Positions 42,636 through 60,218 are shown, counted from the stretch's first letter. The stretch is DNA of 64,000 nucleotides from Ecdyonurus torrentis (GCA_949318235.1 OX439127.1:10082927-10146926), one strand, 5' to 3'. Notes: a model not told the origin generated them from the sequence alone. Program-made: numbers and translations.

Positions 42636-42675
<40 letters not shown>
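42601..42675. repeat. Two-copy tandem duplication running into poly(A)
   Basis: A 24-base A-rich unit containing ATAACAATAAATAAAT occurs twice in tandem, followed by A28 at 42648-42675. Confidence 0.88.
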
Positions 42676-42676
<1 letters not shown>

Positions 42677-43391
42677 GCTTTAATCTTTATATAATCGCTG
42701 TAAATTTATAACAACATTTGAAACAAAATCAAATTTTACTTCAAAATGAATGATTTAATTTAAAATAAAACTATAATTACAATAAAACTTTGTTATTTTA
42801 ATAAGGGTCTTTTTTGTTTATTTTGTGAAAAACCACAAAAATAACAAAGCAAAGATAAAATACATAATAGTAATGAGTTTTTGTGGGGGGTGTTATAACT
42901 ATGTTCATTTCGTACAATTCTCATTTAGGCATGGAGTTTTCTCTCTTAATATTATGTATTCTCTAAAACTATATTATGAGCCCCAAAGCCTTTTACTATA
43001 TATATAGTTATATACTTACTTCATAGCTTATACTTGTTCAACTCTACATACATATATATGAATAATATTAAGCATACATGTATTATTTTCTGGACACTGT
43101 ACTATACAGTTAATATTCACCCTTATCCCTTATATAACTACCGTGTTTGTTACTCACCATCCCTTCGTAACCACTCACATATATACACAAACTAAACCCT
43201 TATTATTGTTTACTTGACTATACAGTTGAATCATAATTTATTATTTTAGCTCCAGGATATACCAATTGTTTTTTCTTAAATGGAATATTAATAAGTATAA
43301 ATACGCGTCAAAATTTCTAAGTATATCTAAATTAGACATGAGAAAACATTATAGAGGAAAAAATACGATATTTCTTTGTTTTTGTTTTTAA

Positions 43392-43532
<141 letters not shown>

Positions 43533-44714
43533 AATATATTATGAGGTTATAAAAGTAAACATTTACTTAACATATAACAGATAATAAAATGGTAAATTTA
43601 ATAAATTCTATCAGATTATATTAAATGGATTATTTAATATAAAAACCCTATTCTATATGTAATAAAAAACAAAAAACCTCATAAACTTGTATGATTATAA
43701 AATGATCTCGCCTCGCCATAAACCATAATAAATGCATACAGCGCGTATTATACCTTATTATAGATAAAAGTTAAAAATTTAATACAAAAACGTGTTAATA
43801 TAACTTTTTTATTATACTGTATATTTTTAATATATATAATATATTTTTTATAATAATTAATAAGTATAATAAAACTTAATTTAAATAACGTTATTCATAA
43901 GGATAATTTTAAAAGATATAGATGCAACATATTGTATATAAATAAATGATGATTTTAATATTGAGAAATTTTGACCGTACCATCTGTACAGACAAAAGTT
44001 ATGATAGCTGCAAAATACTACATCATTATATGAAAAAAGTTTTTAAACTATATAACGAAAGAAATATAATATTATATAACGCAAAGATAGAAGAGAGATA
44101 GAGAGAGAGAAAGTTATTATCAAACTTTGTATACTTTTAATTGGAGTTCATAGCTTGTGTTTTAGAAGAAATTTAATATCATATAGAAATTGAGAAAAAA
44201 TTTGGTACATCCAATCCAATATTCAACTCAAAACAAAGGGGTTAAAATTTTTTTAAACTAAAATTATTAAACTTCTATATATGAATGTAATGATTGTTAT
44301 TTTTTAAAATATAGCTCCAACAAAATCTACAGTATCTTTTCACTTTATAGAAATAAAAAGTATGAATATGTGATTTTAGAATTATACTGGATCACGTTGA
44401 TTTTTGTTTTTTCTAACGAATGATTAACAAAGTTGTAACTACTCGTTGTTTTAGCATGTTTAATTGTTCGGTTATTGGTGACCCAATGGTACAAATTACT
44501 TATAATATTTCATAGCGTATATTAAATGAGAAAAGATAAAAAAAAGTCAGTATTTGACATTCTTTTACATTTTACAAATACACCATCACCAACAATTGCG
44601 ATCGATAAAAGTTTAAGCTTTAATTTAACATTCTCTTTAATGCTTCTATACAAAAAACTTTGTTGATTTTCATATATTTTTGGTTTCCTAAAAAAACTGT
44701 AAAAATTATAATTG

Positions 44715-44717
<3 letters not shown>
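43533..44717. other. AT-rich spacer, no gene
   Basis: Only a short GA-rich stretch at about 44095-44112 and broken frames. Confidence 0.6.

Positions 44718-44806
<89 letters not shown>
44718..44806. repeat. (CA)n microsatellite, 89 bp
   Basis: Pure CA, followed by a decayed CA-rich tail to about 44852. Long (CA)n can adopt Z-DNA. Confidence 0.97.
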
Positions 44807-44807
<1 letters not shown>

Positions 44808-45299
44808 GCAAACACATACACAATACACACACAATCGCACATACACACACAGCTATCAAAGTGATTTTTATAACAAAGTAAATAATTTGTAAATTCAAAC
44901 TCATGATCTCATTAAGCATAATTAATTTTCCTCAAGTTCATACTCTTTCTTTTTTGTGTTCGTTCTTACTGCACACAAAAATGTTGCGATAAATTTGCAT
45001 TTTATTATATTATTATTATTTTTTTTTTTAAATAATAAAAATTTTATATCAACAGTATTCACACTCCACATAAAAGGTTTCGGTTCAAATGATATTGCAG
45101 TAAGTCATAGTATGTACATGTACTGGAATTTTATTTACAATCATAAATAATCTTAAAAACTTTTTAAATAAAATAAGTATCTTTGTATTATTATTATTTT
45201 TTTATAACTTTATGTAAATAGCGGGACAAAAACTGTATAAAATGTACAAGAATAATAATATGATATATTTTTTTATTTAGTATTGTAATTACACATTAA

Positions 45300-45412
45300 G
45301 TGGTTAAGATGCCGCTATTGTTTGTTAAAAAGCCGCGTGTTTTCTGGTGAATGTAAAATGCATGGAGAAAGTACACGGACTGCAGCGCACGCGATAGATT
45401 TACTTGAATAGA

Positions 45413-45447
<35 letters not shown>

Positions 45448-45545
45448 CGCGTTTGTGCACTCACAAAACAAGATAGCAATTTACTTTATTTACCACAATG
45501 AAATGTTATTCTCATCCGGCTTTGTTTCAAACTTGATGCGATGAC
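45300..45545. other. Higher-GC patch split by a poly(T) run
   Basis: CpG-containing sequence (AAGCCGCGTG, GCGCACGCG) lies left of T27 at 45417-45443, and GCTGCGCG right of it. No frame or family is recognised. Confidence 0.35.
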
Positions 45546-45610
45546 AATGCACTCTTTTCCCTTGACTTCATTTATGTGTGTGTATATTAAATACCGTGTG
45601 TGTGTATACC

Positions 45611-45760
<150 letters not shown>

Positions 45761-46357
45761 TGTATAATTGTATAATATGTAATTAAACATTTTAATCATC
45801 TTAAAGAAACGAAATAAAATATTGAACAAAAATCAAGCTTTTGAATTAGCTTACAGTAAACAAGTATTAAAATATTTCTTTAAATGGGTCAATTATCAAC
45901 ACAATTAAAAAATAAATATATATATTTTACAGGTTGTGTGAATAAAAATTGAGGCTGGGATTTGTAAAAATGTAATTATATGTATGTAAACAATATTTTA
46001 CATACACATTATATGTATATATTTATATATACAGTATATATATATATATGAAAATTGCGTACAAAGTTTTTGTTAATTTAAACTAAGAAAACTTTAAAAT
46101 AAAACTATATAACTCCTTTTTGTCTTCGCTAAGTTAACTTGCACTAAAATATTCGCATAAAAAGAAAAAGGGGGAAAAATACGTAAAACAATTTATATTT
46201 TTTTGTCCACAAATTGAATGATGCATGAAAATGGTATATAGAGATAATAAAATACAATATTACATTTTTCTTCTCTCCTCGATTTTTGCGGTCAAGCAAC
46301 TTATGACCATGAAATTATCACATTATAATAGTATAAAGCATGGAAGTTATATATTAC

Positions 46358-46382
46358 TTTTTTTTTTTTTTTTTTTTTTTTT
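46358..46382. repeat. Poly(T), 25 bases
   Basis: Pure T run. Confidence 0.95.
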
Positions 46383-47711
46383 GTTGAACATCTCACATTT
46401 TTATTATTAAAATATATTCTCATGTATTGGAATATTTTTCAATCTTTGCAATGGAAGGAGTAAAATAATTGAAAACTGATTTATATTTAATGATATAACT
46501 TGAATAACAAGGTGCTAAAAAGTTTTGCTTTACTTTATTATTATCATAATGTTTAATGTAAGCTTTAATTATCAATGGCGTATCTATTGTTTGTATTTTT
46601 TTTTTAAAAACATTAACTGTTAAATAATTGTTCTCTTTTAAAAAAGAAAAGTTTATTGTTGTTTTTGTTGTTGTACTTTTCAACAAGGAAAGCTGGAGCG
46701 TAATTTTGATTTTCCCTTGTGAGAAGAGTAACAAAACACCAAACTTCCTTCTCGACAAGGAAAAAGCAACCTTTTCAATTATTGATTATATGTACACATA
46801 AAAAAAGATGTAAAAAGACTTTATCAAATAAATGTTACGGAAAAACGGATCTAATAACTATATACGCAGTATAATATGACTTTTTAAAAAAAAAAATTTA
46901 ATATGATATTTCCCTGTTGACTCATGTTCTTATCACTACTACTTTATACTGTCTGTATTTATCAAATTTATAAAATTTGAAACTAAAGAACAGGAAAACG
47001 TTTCTAAGATTTCTCTTATTCTGATTTCATGAGCTTAGTGTTAATTCAATTCCTTTAAAAAGTATTTCCGTTATGTGATAATTATTCTACAAAAGATAAT
47101 ATTATATTAAAATTATATTTTGTGTATAATCATAATTTTCTTCATTCCTTGTACTCACGTAGAAAATATTTTAAATAAAGTATATTTTAATGTTACTTAA
47201 TACTGACTTTTAAAAATGTTTGTTTGATTTGTAAGCTATTTAAGAGGTTACAAGAATATTAAATTTCCTTGCATTTTATTGAGTACTTGAAGTATAAGTA
47301 CGTAATACACTGTTCCGAGTACTTATACGTACTGTGTATAGTACATAACATGCATAAATGATGGAGGTAAAGAGGATAATAGTGAAGAAAGAAAAAAATT
47401 CTTGTAGGATTAAGGTCATGTTAGAATTATTAATAAAAGTAGCTTGAAGTGCAAATGTAGCAGCCTTGCCCAGGGCAAGGTAGCAACAAGATTTTTTTTT
47501 TCTTCACATTTTTACTTTTATATTTGTTCTGCATATACGTATGATATATGTATGAGCATATATACAGTGTGTATGTAATATTATCGTATATACACAAAAA
47601 GGGTGGTCTCGCCGCGGGTGTAAATTTATAAGTGAGTAAATTGAACATTGTTAACAAGGTGCTCCATTAGAAAAATAATTATAAGATTTTGACAGTGAAC
47701 TTACAATATAG
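46383..47711. other. AT-rich spacer with two short hairpins
   Basis: Inverted repeats lie at 47292-47328 and 47464-47480. A 112-codon minus-strand frame at 46420-46758 is lysine-, isoleucine- and asparagine-rich, as AT-rich chance frames are, and has no recognisable motif. Confidence 0.5.
47464..47480. repeat. Perfect 17-bp hairpin CCTTGCCC-A-GGGCAAGG
   Basis: Eight-base arms with one unpaired base, GC-rich in AT-rich surroundings. Too short to call a transcription terminator in a eukaryote; may be a dyad binding site. Confidence 0.5.

Positions 47712-47738
<27 letters not shown>
47712..47738. repeat. Poly(T), 27 bases
   Basis: Pure T run followed by more T-rich sequence. Confidence 0.95.
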
Positions 47739-47743
<5 letters not shown>

Positions 47744-48762
47744 TTTAATACTAAACAATTTTTTTAGGATTTGAAAGCATTAGTTAATTATATGTACATG
47801 TTATGTTTTCAGTTTGAAAACAGTAGTATGTAGTGGTTGAGTGATGCAAGAAAAATAACAAAATGATATAAGAATAATTATCTCAACATGATATTTTTCT
47901 TCCATTAATTTCAACCAGCATGATTATATCCGTGATTGTACTTATTTTATTTTCCCTACTTATGTATTGCACATAATATATTAAATAACAACACTTATTT
48001 TTATGCATGAAAATTAAAACAAGAAAAGAAGAAAAACGAGATATACAATATAATAAAAACAAAAAATTAAAAGTTGTCTTTAACAATTTCCGCTCAAACT
48101 TTCAAGTCTAGCCCTAATATGATTTTGGCAATGTCACACATACATGTAGCCTGTAGTGCGGCGACCACTTGATAAGGTTCTGTCCTTGGTTTTTAAAGAG
48201 GGCAATGCCCACCAAAACAATGATAAAAAAATCAAGTAAACTAATAATACGAAGGGAAAAAAAAGAAAGAAAGAAAAAAAAAAAAAATGAAGCAGTTTTA
48301 TGAAACTGAATAAAAATAAAAATTAAAAATGTTACTTCAAGATATAACTGTCAACGGGGAAGTTACTGGTTTTCAACTTTTTATCTGTCAAGTTTTTCAC
48401 TTACAGAAATGCAGACTAATAATTAATTACACTTCTCATTATCAGTAGACGAAAAGAGAGAGGGTGCACTACAGCTTCAACCAGTAAAAGTCAATAACAC
48501 AGGTTTTTTTTTATCATTTGAAAAATAAAATGTTATAAGGGTATTTCCGGGCAAAATAAAGAAATTTCCACAAAATAATATTTTTCTGCTTTGAAAAGAT
48601 TACAATGGAAAAAGAAAGCCAGAAGGCATTATACATAGGCATTTAGGGAACAGTAGAATATAAATAAATAGCGATATTCATCCAAGTTTATTGTCCTGCA
48701 TTCTGCTATCAACATAGTGGCATGGTTGTTCAATGTACACGCACATCATTTTGCGCTCCCGG

Positions 48763-48793
<31 letters not shown>

Positions 48794-49269
48794 TCATGAG
48801 AAAACAACATATTATTATAAACTTATAATACGCATCAAACTGATACTCTATACACCAAAAAGTACGTCATTGGTCGTGGTTAGAATTATCCTTGTTTACA
48901 GGAAAGCAATGAGTATTCTTTCAACTCTGTATAATGTTTACGTACGTCACATCACATTTGAACTCAAATAATCAAAACAAAACTAAAAACAAAACAAATC
49001 GAAAGAAATAATAATGTATTTAGTTTTTGTAATGAATAATTAATATTGTAAACACTGTCAATATTGATGCTACGGAAACATGTGTATATTATTAATGTAT
49101 TTAATTACCTAGATTAACATATTGAGTAAGCCTTCACTTTCTCCCTCGTATGTATATAGCACGTACTATGATTTTATGCTCTATAATGTTTTATGACAGT
49201 ATAGTGTATGGAGACTAAAATTAACGTATTGTTCATACTAATATACAAAAGATATTTCCATAAGGTAGT
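47739..49269. other. Spacer with poly(A) and a small GC patch
   Basis: A25 at 48769-48793 follows GCGCTCCCGGCGTTTT, a higher-GC segment that could be a retroposed copy. 48140-48220 is another slightly higher-GC stretch. No gene. Confidence 0.5.
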
Positions 49270-49510
49270 TGCATTCATATAAAAGTCGACGCCATATGTG
49301 AGCATTAAATAACATGGTCTCATGGTATATGGGTAAATGACACATTTTGGGAGTTTAAAAAAATTAGCAATATTTGTGAGAGCATTGATGTTGTTAACAT
49401 GTTGAATTAGGTTTTAATTATGCGAGAAAAAAAAATTCTCTGAAGAAAATAGCCAAAAAAAAACACGTTTGTCCTATGCTTAGCAATGTTTTTCCTTGCT
49501 CTATAGTATC
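49270..49510 (-). mobile_element. MITE family F2, copy D (about 241 bp, partial)
   Basis: Same direction as the copy at 21357. It shares GCATTCAT, AAAGTCGACGCCATA, GAGAGCATTGATGTTGTTAAC and GTCCTATGCT-AGCAATGTT words. About 60-70 bases at the terminus carrying the TGACGTCA word are missing. Confidence 0.7.
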
Positions 49511-51161
49511 ACATATCACCACCGATAATCTTCATTATACACGCAAATACAAATATTTTGACCGGATTAAATTTTGTGTTTTTACTATAGGGAGCTAGAT
49601 TAACATTTTCCGTATGAATAAGGCGTGTACAATTTTACGTTACGTAATATATACAATTCAGCAACTTATACATGCACGTGAAAAAAGTTGTATGTACTAA
49701 TTACTTTAGTTCAATGCAGTAATATTAATGCGTAGCTTCATAATCTATGTTATATTGTATAGTGATTATACTACATGGCATACGATGTTCAGCATAAATG
49801 ACGTAATTAAATGTTTCTATGTGACTGGGAATGAAATCCATATTCAGACACTTGGTGAAAATCACAGTAAAATATAATACGGTCAAAATTAACCTGCATG
49901 GTCAACGTCATTGTATTTTTTTGGTGACATAACATTTTGTGTTATGAAATCATGAATATTATGTAACAAAATTTAACATGATTATATAACTATATGCAAA
50001 TTAACCATATAAAATAATTCAATTTCATATAATATGTTTTGAACTAAAGGTGATAGTGTACATAAGCTATGAATTATTTAACTATATACTGATACATTGT
50101 ATAATATTACATTTTCTCTCTTAAACTTTATAATAATAGTATATAATATAGTAATATGCTTTCATATATAACAGTATGCAGTAGAATGTAAATGAATGAT
50201 GATAGGAACATTAATATTGGTTTAATTCACTACTTATGAATAATAGCTTAAAAGTACAGTAAATCATGTAATGTTTTATAACTTCTCTTATAGAATATTA
50301 CTTTATTATTCATTTTCAAACAATTTTATATAATATAGAATATGAATTATTAGCAGGGGAAGGATTTATTTTATAAATACTATGTGGATTATAAAGGTTT
50401 TAAGGTATTCGCTGTACTTTCAATATCTTTCATTACACACAGATACTGTCTTCTTCCTCTCTCTACTATTTTAAACTATCGCAACTCTCTTTCTCTCTCT
50501 ATATATAGGTGCGTCTTTTTCTTCCTTTTTACCCTCCTTTCTTTATAATTTCATATCATTTTTTTTTAACTATATGCATATCTTCTCTTTTAAAAGTAAT
50601 TTCTCCTTCTTCAAAACATTAGTAACCATAGAAGAGCATGAATTTATTTTCTACTTCTTCCTTTGCACACATTCAAGTTTTCTATATATATAATATTCAG
50701 TGTATAAAATGAACGTTATGCTTGAATTAATCTACCACCTCCCCGTCCCTTGTTATACATGTTCAAAAATCATGCCTCCTCCTTCTTAAAAGCTATATAC
50801 ATATATATGTACCATTTTGTTCCTCTTTACATAAACTTTCTTACAAACAATAACTATAGGAACTTTAGATGGTTGACTGTCGAAATTTTCTACCGCTCGG
50901 TATAATATTTAATAAAGACATTTTGTCTGATTACAGCTACTCGTACGCATTGTGCATGCACATTGTGTTACATTTCTTTGTATTTTGGTGAATACTATAT
51001 ATATAATATGCAGATCTACTATATCTTCTTATTCATTTCTTTCCCCTGCCTTTTTGTTCATTAATACTTGAGAATATTAAATTCAATATCAAACTTTCTT
51101 AATACATTATAATACAGCAACATTACTATACTGTATATGACAACACTATTTAAAAGTATGT
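49511..51161. other. AT-rich spacer, no gene
   Basis: A pyrimidine-rich stretch lies at 50445-50610. No supported frame on either strand. Confidence 0.6.

Positions 51162-51254
<93 letters not shown>
51162..51254. repeat. (AT)n microsatellite, 93 bp
   Basis: One phase slip near 51189. Confidence 0.96.
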
Positions 51255-51258
<4 letters not shown>

Positions 51259-51352
51259 TAATAACTTATTTACTCGTATCATCTTTTAGTGAATAGAAGA
51301 GAGAGAGAGAGAGAATTGTTACTCGATTATATAAAATGCTCTGCATTAAATT

Positions 51353-51358
<6 letters not shown>

Positions 51359-51386
<28 letters not shown>

Positions 51387-51450
51387 GATGATACAAAAAT
51401 GGAAAGCTCCCTCAAGGCAAAAAGCTTTATTGGTATTGGTGGGTACTTTA
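51359..51450 (-). repeat. Poly(T) of 28 bases with adjoining GC-contrasting body, possible SINE
   Basis: Read on the minus strand, a higher-GC body (CCTTGAGGGAGCTTTCC) runs directly into an A28 tail (T28 at 51359-51386). This fits a short retroposed copy, but no second copy was found in the window and no pol III boxes were seen. Confidence 0.35.
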
Positions 51451-53010
<1,560 letters not shown>

Positions 53011-53369
53011 ATTATATATATTTCTACAAGATCGTTACTATGGCTTATGGCAGCTGCTTCTTCTTTTTGCTTATATTAGTGGACAGGTGTGCTACTGTAA
53101 GCAGTTTTAATATTCACTATCCTTGTCACATCATAGTCTTCAATTTTATTATGCAGTATTTAGTATAAGAGACGGGGGAAAAAAAATTCAAAACTAGTTT
53201 TTTTGTTTTTTTCAAATGTTTTAAGCATGTTGAATATATTCATATTTTAATAAAGCGGTGGTGTTTTAAAAAAAGAAAAAAAAATGCAACATGCGGTACA
53301 TTTAAAAATGCATTTTAATATTGTGTCTAAAAAAATGCGTGTACGTTGTCATATCAGCTGTTATGTTGC

Positions 53370-53395
53370 GTGTGCGTGTGTGTGTGTGTGTGTGT
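53370..53395. repeat. (GT)n microsatellite, 26 bp
   Basis: Contains one TGCG interruption near its left end. Confidence 0.93.
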
Positions 53396-53881
53396 TGTGG
53401 TCGCTATATAGCAGCTGGTTATATGCTTTGCATTCTCTAAATAGGCGTTTTCTTATTTTATAAAATATACGTATGCTAAACCCTACACTTTTTACCCCTT
53501 ACTGAGGAGAACTAACGAATGCTTATCAAAAATATAAAGGAGTGTGGGGTGGGGGATAACATATACTATAAGAGTTGGTCGGATTCATCACATAAAATTT
53601 ACATATAAATATATACATCTAGTAGTTATAACCTGTACTCACGTTTCGTATACAGAAATTTAAAGATACTATTTTACATTATATATACGACAAACAAAAG
53701 TATAACTAACAAAAAATAAATTATGTTCTATTTTTATAACTCCTAATCAAATTTAAAACATTGTTAGATAGTTATTTATTATTGCGATATAAAAATAAGT
53801 ATATCTAGCATTTAATACATTGATATTAAATTCTAGGAATACTATAAATTATATGTGAATTTTGTTATATCTTATATTTTA

Positions 53882-53884
<3 letters not shown>

Positions 53885-53917
<33 letters not shown>
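53885..53917. repeat. (GA)n microsatellite, 33 bp
   Basis: Pure GA repeat in AT-rich surroundings, with no higher-GC neighbour. Confidence 0.96.
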
Positions 53918-53919
<2 letters not shown>

Positions 53920-54036
53920 TGGAAATATGAAAAATTACAGTAATATTATAGAATGAAGTTTTTAAACATAATTACTATCTCTCATAAAATTAAATTAAAT
54001 GCTTAATTAACTTAATCGCAATAGAGTTGGGGTTAG

Positions 54037-54039
<3 letters not shown>

Positions 54040-54110
<71 letters not shown>
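54040..54110. repeat. (AT)n microsatellite, 71 bp
   Basis: One AATT slip near 54071. Confidence 0.96.
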
Positions 54111-54112
<2 letters not shown>

Positions 54113-55468
54113 AACAAAGAGCATGTAATATTATTTTATACTTATGGAAAAGCTTGCAAATATATATATAGAAACGTCAGCTGAAAAATATAATTGCGTA
54201 TGTTAGTAAATGATAAAGCTAATATAGTTCCCTATACACTCATATACTTTCTGATTAAAGTGGCCCACTTTTAGCACTCTGACGCTAATCATTTCTACTT
54301 GATATCAGAATGCAAATTTCATTACATTTTATACGGAATATAGAAAAGAGGGTGCGAGTATATGTGTACTATAAAGAAGGGGTTCAAATAACGTAGAGAG
54401 AGAGAGAGAGAGTATAGCTTTTGAATGAGGTTTTGAAGAGAGGGAGAGTAAAGATGAGAAGCGCGTGTACGAAAAAAAATTTAAGTATGCGCATTAATAA
54501 GTATAACGAAACAATAGAAACCAAGTTAAAAATTGAAAGAAAAACTTATGAAAATGACAATAGGATAAAGAAAATCATGATAAGCCATATTCACACATAT
54601 ACTGTCACAGATTATTTTATGTCGGAACTATTTTGTTGTTGTTTTCTTTTTCTTATATAATATAAAGTGAAAATACGTATTTCAAAACCATGTTATCTAA
54701 ATCTTTCAACTAACAAAAAGATTAATGAAAATTTTATGTTTGATGAAGATTTATATTAACATTAAAATTTTATGTCAAATAAAACATGTTGTTTGCTTCA
54801 ATATTTATTATTCAATCGAAGCTAAATATGCAGCTCTATGTAATTATAATTTTTGTCTCGTATAGCGCAGCAAGAGTATTTGTATATCATTAACAAAATG
54901 AATGATTCATTTCTATCTAATAATAAGAAAAATGACAAGGACATAGCATTGATATTTATAAATTTGCTGAGTAAATAAAGAAACAATAGTTTGAAAACTA
55001 ATAATTTTACAGCTTTTTTTTATATAAATATAACTTTTATCCATTTCACACGGAGTTTAAAAATACATTGTTTGTGGTTATTTGCTAATATACTTAAAAT
55101 TTACTTTTCTATGTAAACAAAAAATTATTATATTTCTTTTCTTTCTGAAAGTTGGTTTCAATTTAAATGATTTATAATTACTTTTATTATTATTATTATT
55201 ATTCAACAAAAATTTCACTTTTGTTTTCTTTTACTTGAATTTAAAAAACAAACAATAGCTTGTGAAGTTGAACATTGCTTAATTTGATGCGTTTTGAATG
55301 AAGTTTAGTTTTAATAATTAAAAATAAAATGTTTCAAACAAACATAATATCAAAAAGAGAAAATATAAAAACATACATTGTCTAGTAATAATTTATTAAT
55401 TTGAAATCTTGAATGTATAATTTATAAAATTGATTTTCAATGAAGAATGTTTAATTATATAATTTTTT

Positions 55469-55476
<8 letters not shown>
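54111..55476. other. AT-rich spacer, no gene
   Basis: A GA tract of about 18 bp at 54396-54413 precedes a 79-codon frame at 54421-54660 that lacks an ATG at its given edge and has no recognisable motif. Confidence 0.55.

Positions 55477-55505
<29 letters not shown>
55477..55505. repeat. (CT)n microsatellite, 29 bp
   Basis: Pure CT repeat. Confidence 0.96.
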
Positions 55506-55508
<3 letters not shown>

Positions 55509-56155
55509 TTCGTATATATGTATGTATGATTGCAATTTACTCTTTCTATAACGCAGTTACGTTAAAAAAGTTACATTACATAATATATACACTTGTATTA
55601 ACAGCAAAACAGGGTGTATAATAATAAAATTAATGTAGCAATAATATTTAATTCCGTGGTGTGTTGTATATATTTAAGCATTATATTCTCTCTTTAACTT
55701 AAAATAATGGATGTCGTATCAAATGTACATATTATATAATATTATATACGTTATAATTTTTTTTTTTTTTAAATATCTTTACAGAAATAAAATTACAACA
55801 GATATAACTATATTTTTTACTACTTCATAATATAAGTATTAATAAAAGTCTTATAATGATACAATGACAGTTTCTTTTATATAAAAGTATGTAAAAGACT
55901 CATAATATTTAGTGTAGTGAATAATATGCATTTATATAGAAATATAATATAACTAAAAGCTCTCTCTCTCACTGCAAGTATATATGAAGTTATTACAGTT
56001 AACGGAGTAAAATAATGTTTGAAGTCTCGTAATATATTGTGGTGGTATACTATACGTGGTGGCTTGAAAAACATGACTAACACTTATTTGCAATGTAGCA
56101 CGGACTATATAAGGATCACACAAAGCAATGTACAATGTCAAGATGTATGGTACAT

Positions 56156-56159
<4 letters not shown>

Positions 56160-56203
<44 letters not shown>
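56160..56203. repeat. Compound (AT)n(AC)n microsatellite, short
   Basis: 28 bp of AT followed by 16 bp of AC. Confidence 0.94.
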
Positions 56204-56340
56204 TTCACTGTATATAGCGTGATTGGAGTGGAGTGATGGTATATTTGTTATGGCGCCGTTTACTCATTACTTCTGACATTACGCATCAGTACACAATGTG
56301 TAGTGCCAGTTTTAACCTATATAAGTCTTCCATCCATATG

Positions 56341-56342
<2 letters not shown>

Positions 56343-56430
<88 letters not shown>
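56343..56430. repeat. (AT)n microsatellite, 88 bp
   Basis: Pure AT, 140 bases right of the preceding AT/AC compound; the interval is slightly higher in GC. Confidence 0.97.
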
Positions 56431-56435
<5 letters not shown>

Positions 56436-56722
56436 CATAATGTTTTATTTATTGTTATTTTTTATTTATAATCAAATACATGACTCCTATAATAAACAAT
56501 AAACATATGATATTCCGTAGTATAAATTTTTAATTCCTTGTTATTCTTATTATTTCTTGTAACTACTTTATGTTTATTAAGTTGAAAAAATTGCGCAATT
56601 TTACATTATGAGTGTATGTTTATTTTTGTTTACTATGGCGTATTTTAATTGGAGATCGTCATTTTGGTGATGTAGGGGACCATACGTTACAGTTACGAAA
56701 TGTTGACTAAGGTCTTAAGCTT

Positions 56723-56868
<146 letters not shown>

Positions 56869-57238
56869 TCAGATGAGAAAAAGAAAAAATGTATAAATAT
56901 ATTTTGGGACTTCAATATTTTCATCAAAATTTGGCATGCTTACAATTTTTAATTTGTAATATTGTTATTTATAGAAAATGATTACGCATACTATACACAA
57001 TGCTCAATAGTATATTATGAAGTATTACACTTATAAGTGAATAATGATTTTTTGCCCTAGATTATATAAGGAAATCATATTATTAGATGAGATACTTCAA
57101 CTGCAATGAAATGCAATGAATGTTATATATTATATATATATAACGATTAACGAAGTGAAAATTTTGCACACACAGCATACAGTATAATATGACATTTTAT
57201 ATATTGAACGTTTGTACATCGTTTAACGAGCTAAAATC

Positions 57239-58662
<1,424 letters not shown>

Positions 58663-58816
58663 TTTTTTTTTTTTTTTTTTTTTTTTTATCCATGCTTTTC
58701 CTTGCTTTTAACTTGAAATGCAAGTAGGGATGGCACATTGAGCATAGTGCTTTACTGGCCAGCAAAAAAAAAAAAAAAAGAAGAAGAAGAAGAAGTAAAA
58801 AAAAAAAAAAAAAAAC
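58663..58816. repeat. Poly(T) - 76-bp spacer - poly(A) fold-back
   Basis: T25 at 58663-58687 and, after 76 bases, A16, an AAG repeat and A20 (58764-58816). Complementary homopolymers this close could pair in single-stranded DNA or RNA. The spacer is higher in GC and ends CTGGCCAGC before the A run, so a plus-strand retroposed tail is another reading. Confidence 0.6.
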
Positions 58817-59004
58817 TACAGGATTGCCATCACCACAACAGCACAGATCTTTGCTTACTAACTGAACACCACGTTTCATATATCCCCAACCCATCCCCCA
58901 TGTACAACGTATCACCCCCCAAAGTCTTGTGTGCGACAATGGAATACAGATCATGATATCGTCTCTCGCACCCACTCGCATCAAATAAGCCTCTATAAAA
59001 TTAC

Positions 59005-60100
59005 TTTTTTTTTTTTTTTTTTTTGTACTTACAAATTCATAACAAGGGATCTATACGAATTTGATAATAATGATTTGTATATTGTATATATATGTTTTAT
59101 TTATTTAATGGAATAACTTACTGTAAATATTATACTTTCAATCATTAATATTCCTTTATTATAAAGCATGTAATAAATTTACTTCTAACAAGATCATAAT
59201 TATTGTTAATGAATATATTATTCTCATCAATGCTATTTGAAAAGGTTACCTATATAATATATATATTTCTGTAAAGATAAAATGAAAATAAAGCGTATAA
59301 TAAATCAAGCAATATAATGAATAATTAATTACTCCACGTAAATATAATGACATAATATAAAGATATACACGCTCGTTTATTTCCGTTGTTTTTGTCACTC
59401 AAGTTCAAGGCTCTATTAAACAGTTTTAAAACTAAATACAGGGATGTCCAACATCCTTTTAAAACACAGGAAGGCTACTTGTATGATATAGTGGTCAAGG
59501 TTCATATCTGATTTATTTTAATGTCACTTTCATTTTTTTTTCTTTATACTTCATGTTTATTTGCATTTTTTTAAACAATGAATGTATTGTTTATGGAATT
59601 ATAGTTTTCGGTGATTGTTATAAACTTTTGGCTTTATATAGAGATTGTATATCGAATAAGCTACGTTAAGACGTTAAACTTTTTTTTTTTTTTTTTACTA
59701 TGCTTGTGCTATTTTGCTCACTTCTCACTTGGCGCGTTATCTAAGTATACTACATCAATTATTGATTGCATCTGTATCGAATTTTTGTTTTATTTATGTT
59801 GTATTACTACACTATAAATATATTGTAATATAAAGTTATATTATTATATCAATTTATGAAAAACTTTTTCCCATAGGTTATATTTTTTTTATACAAAATA
59901 ATGTTCTTATAGTTGAAAAAAGAGCAGACATAAACAACATTTTCTGAACCATTGCAACGATTTACGTGTGACAGGGTGAAAAAGTCAACTAGAGGCACTT
60001 TTAGCTTTTCAACTTTTTTTTTTTGTCTCTCGAGTTATTCAGAAGTTACATTGGTGTTATATATAGCAAAACAGTATAATATAATATGGTAGTAGCACAT
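59005..60100. other. AT-rich spacer, no gene
   Basis: T20 at 59005-59024 and short frames only. Confidence 0.55.
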
Positions 60101-60218
60101 ATATAAGTAAGGAGGACCTAAAGCAAGCAAGCGAGCGGCGACATCGAGGCTGCACCAACTTTGTGTTTGGAGTCTTTCTCGCCTCGTGCGTAATTTCTCC
60201 CTTGTGGTTGAAATGTGT

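Noticed and set aside
46420..46758. 112-codon minus-strand frame
   Set aside because: Composition is that expected of AT-rich non-coding DNA, and no domain or splice context was seen.
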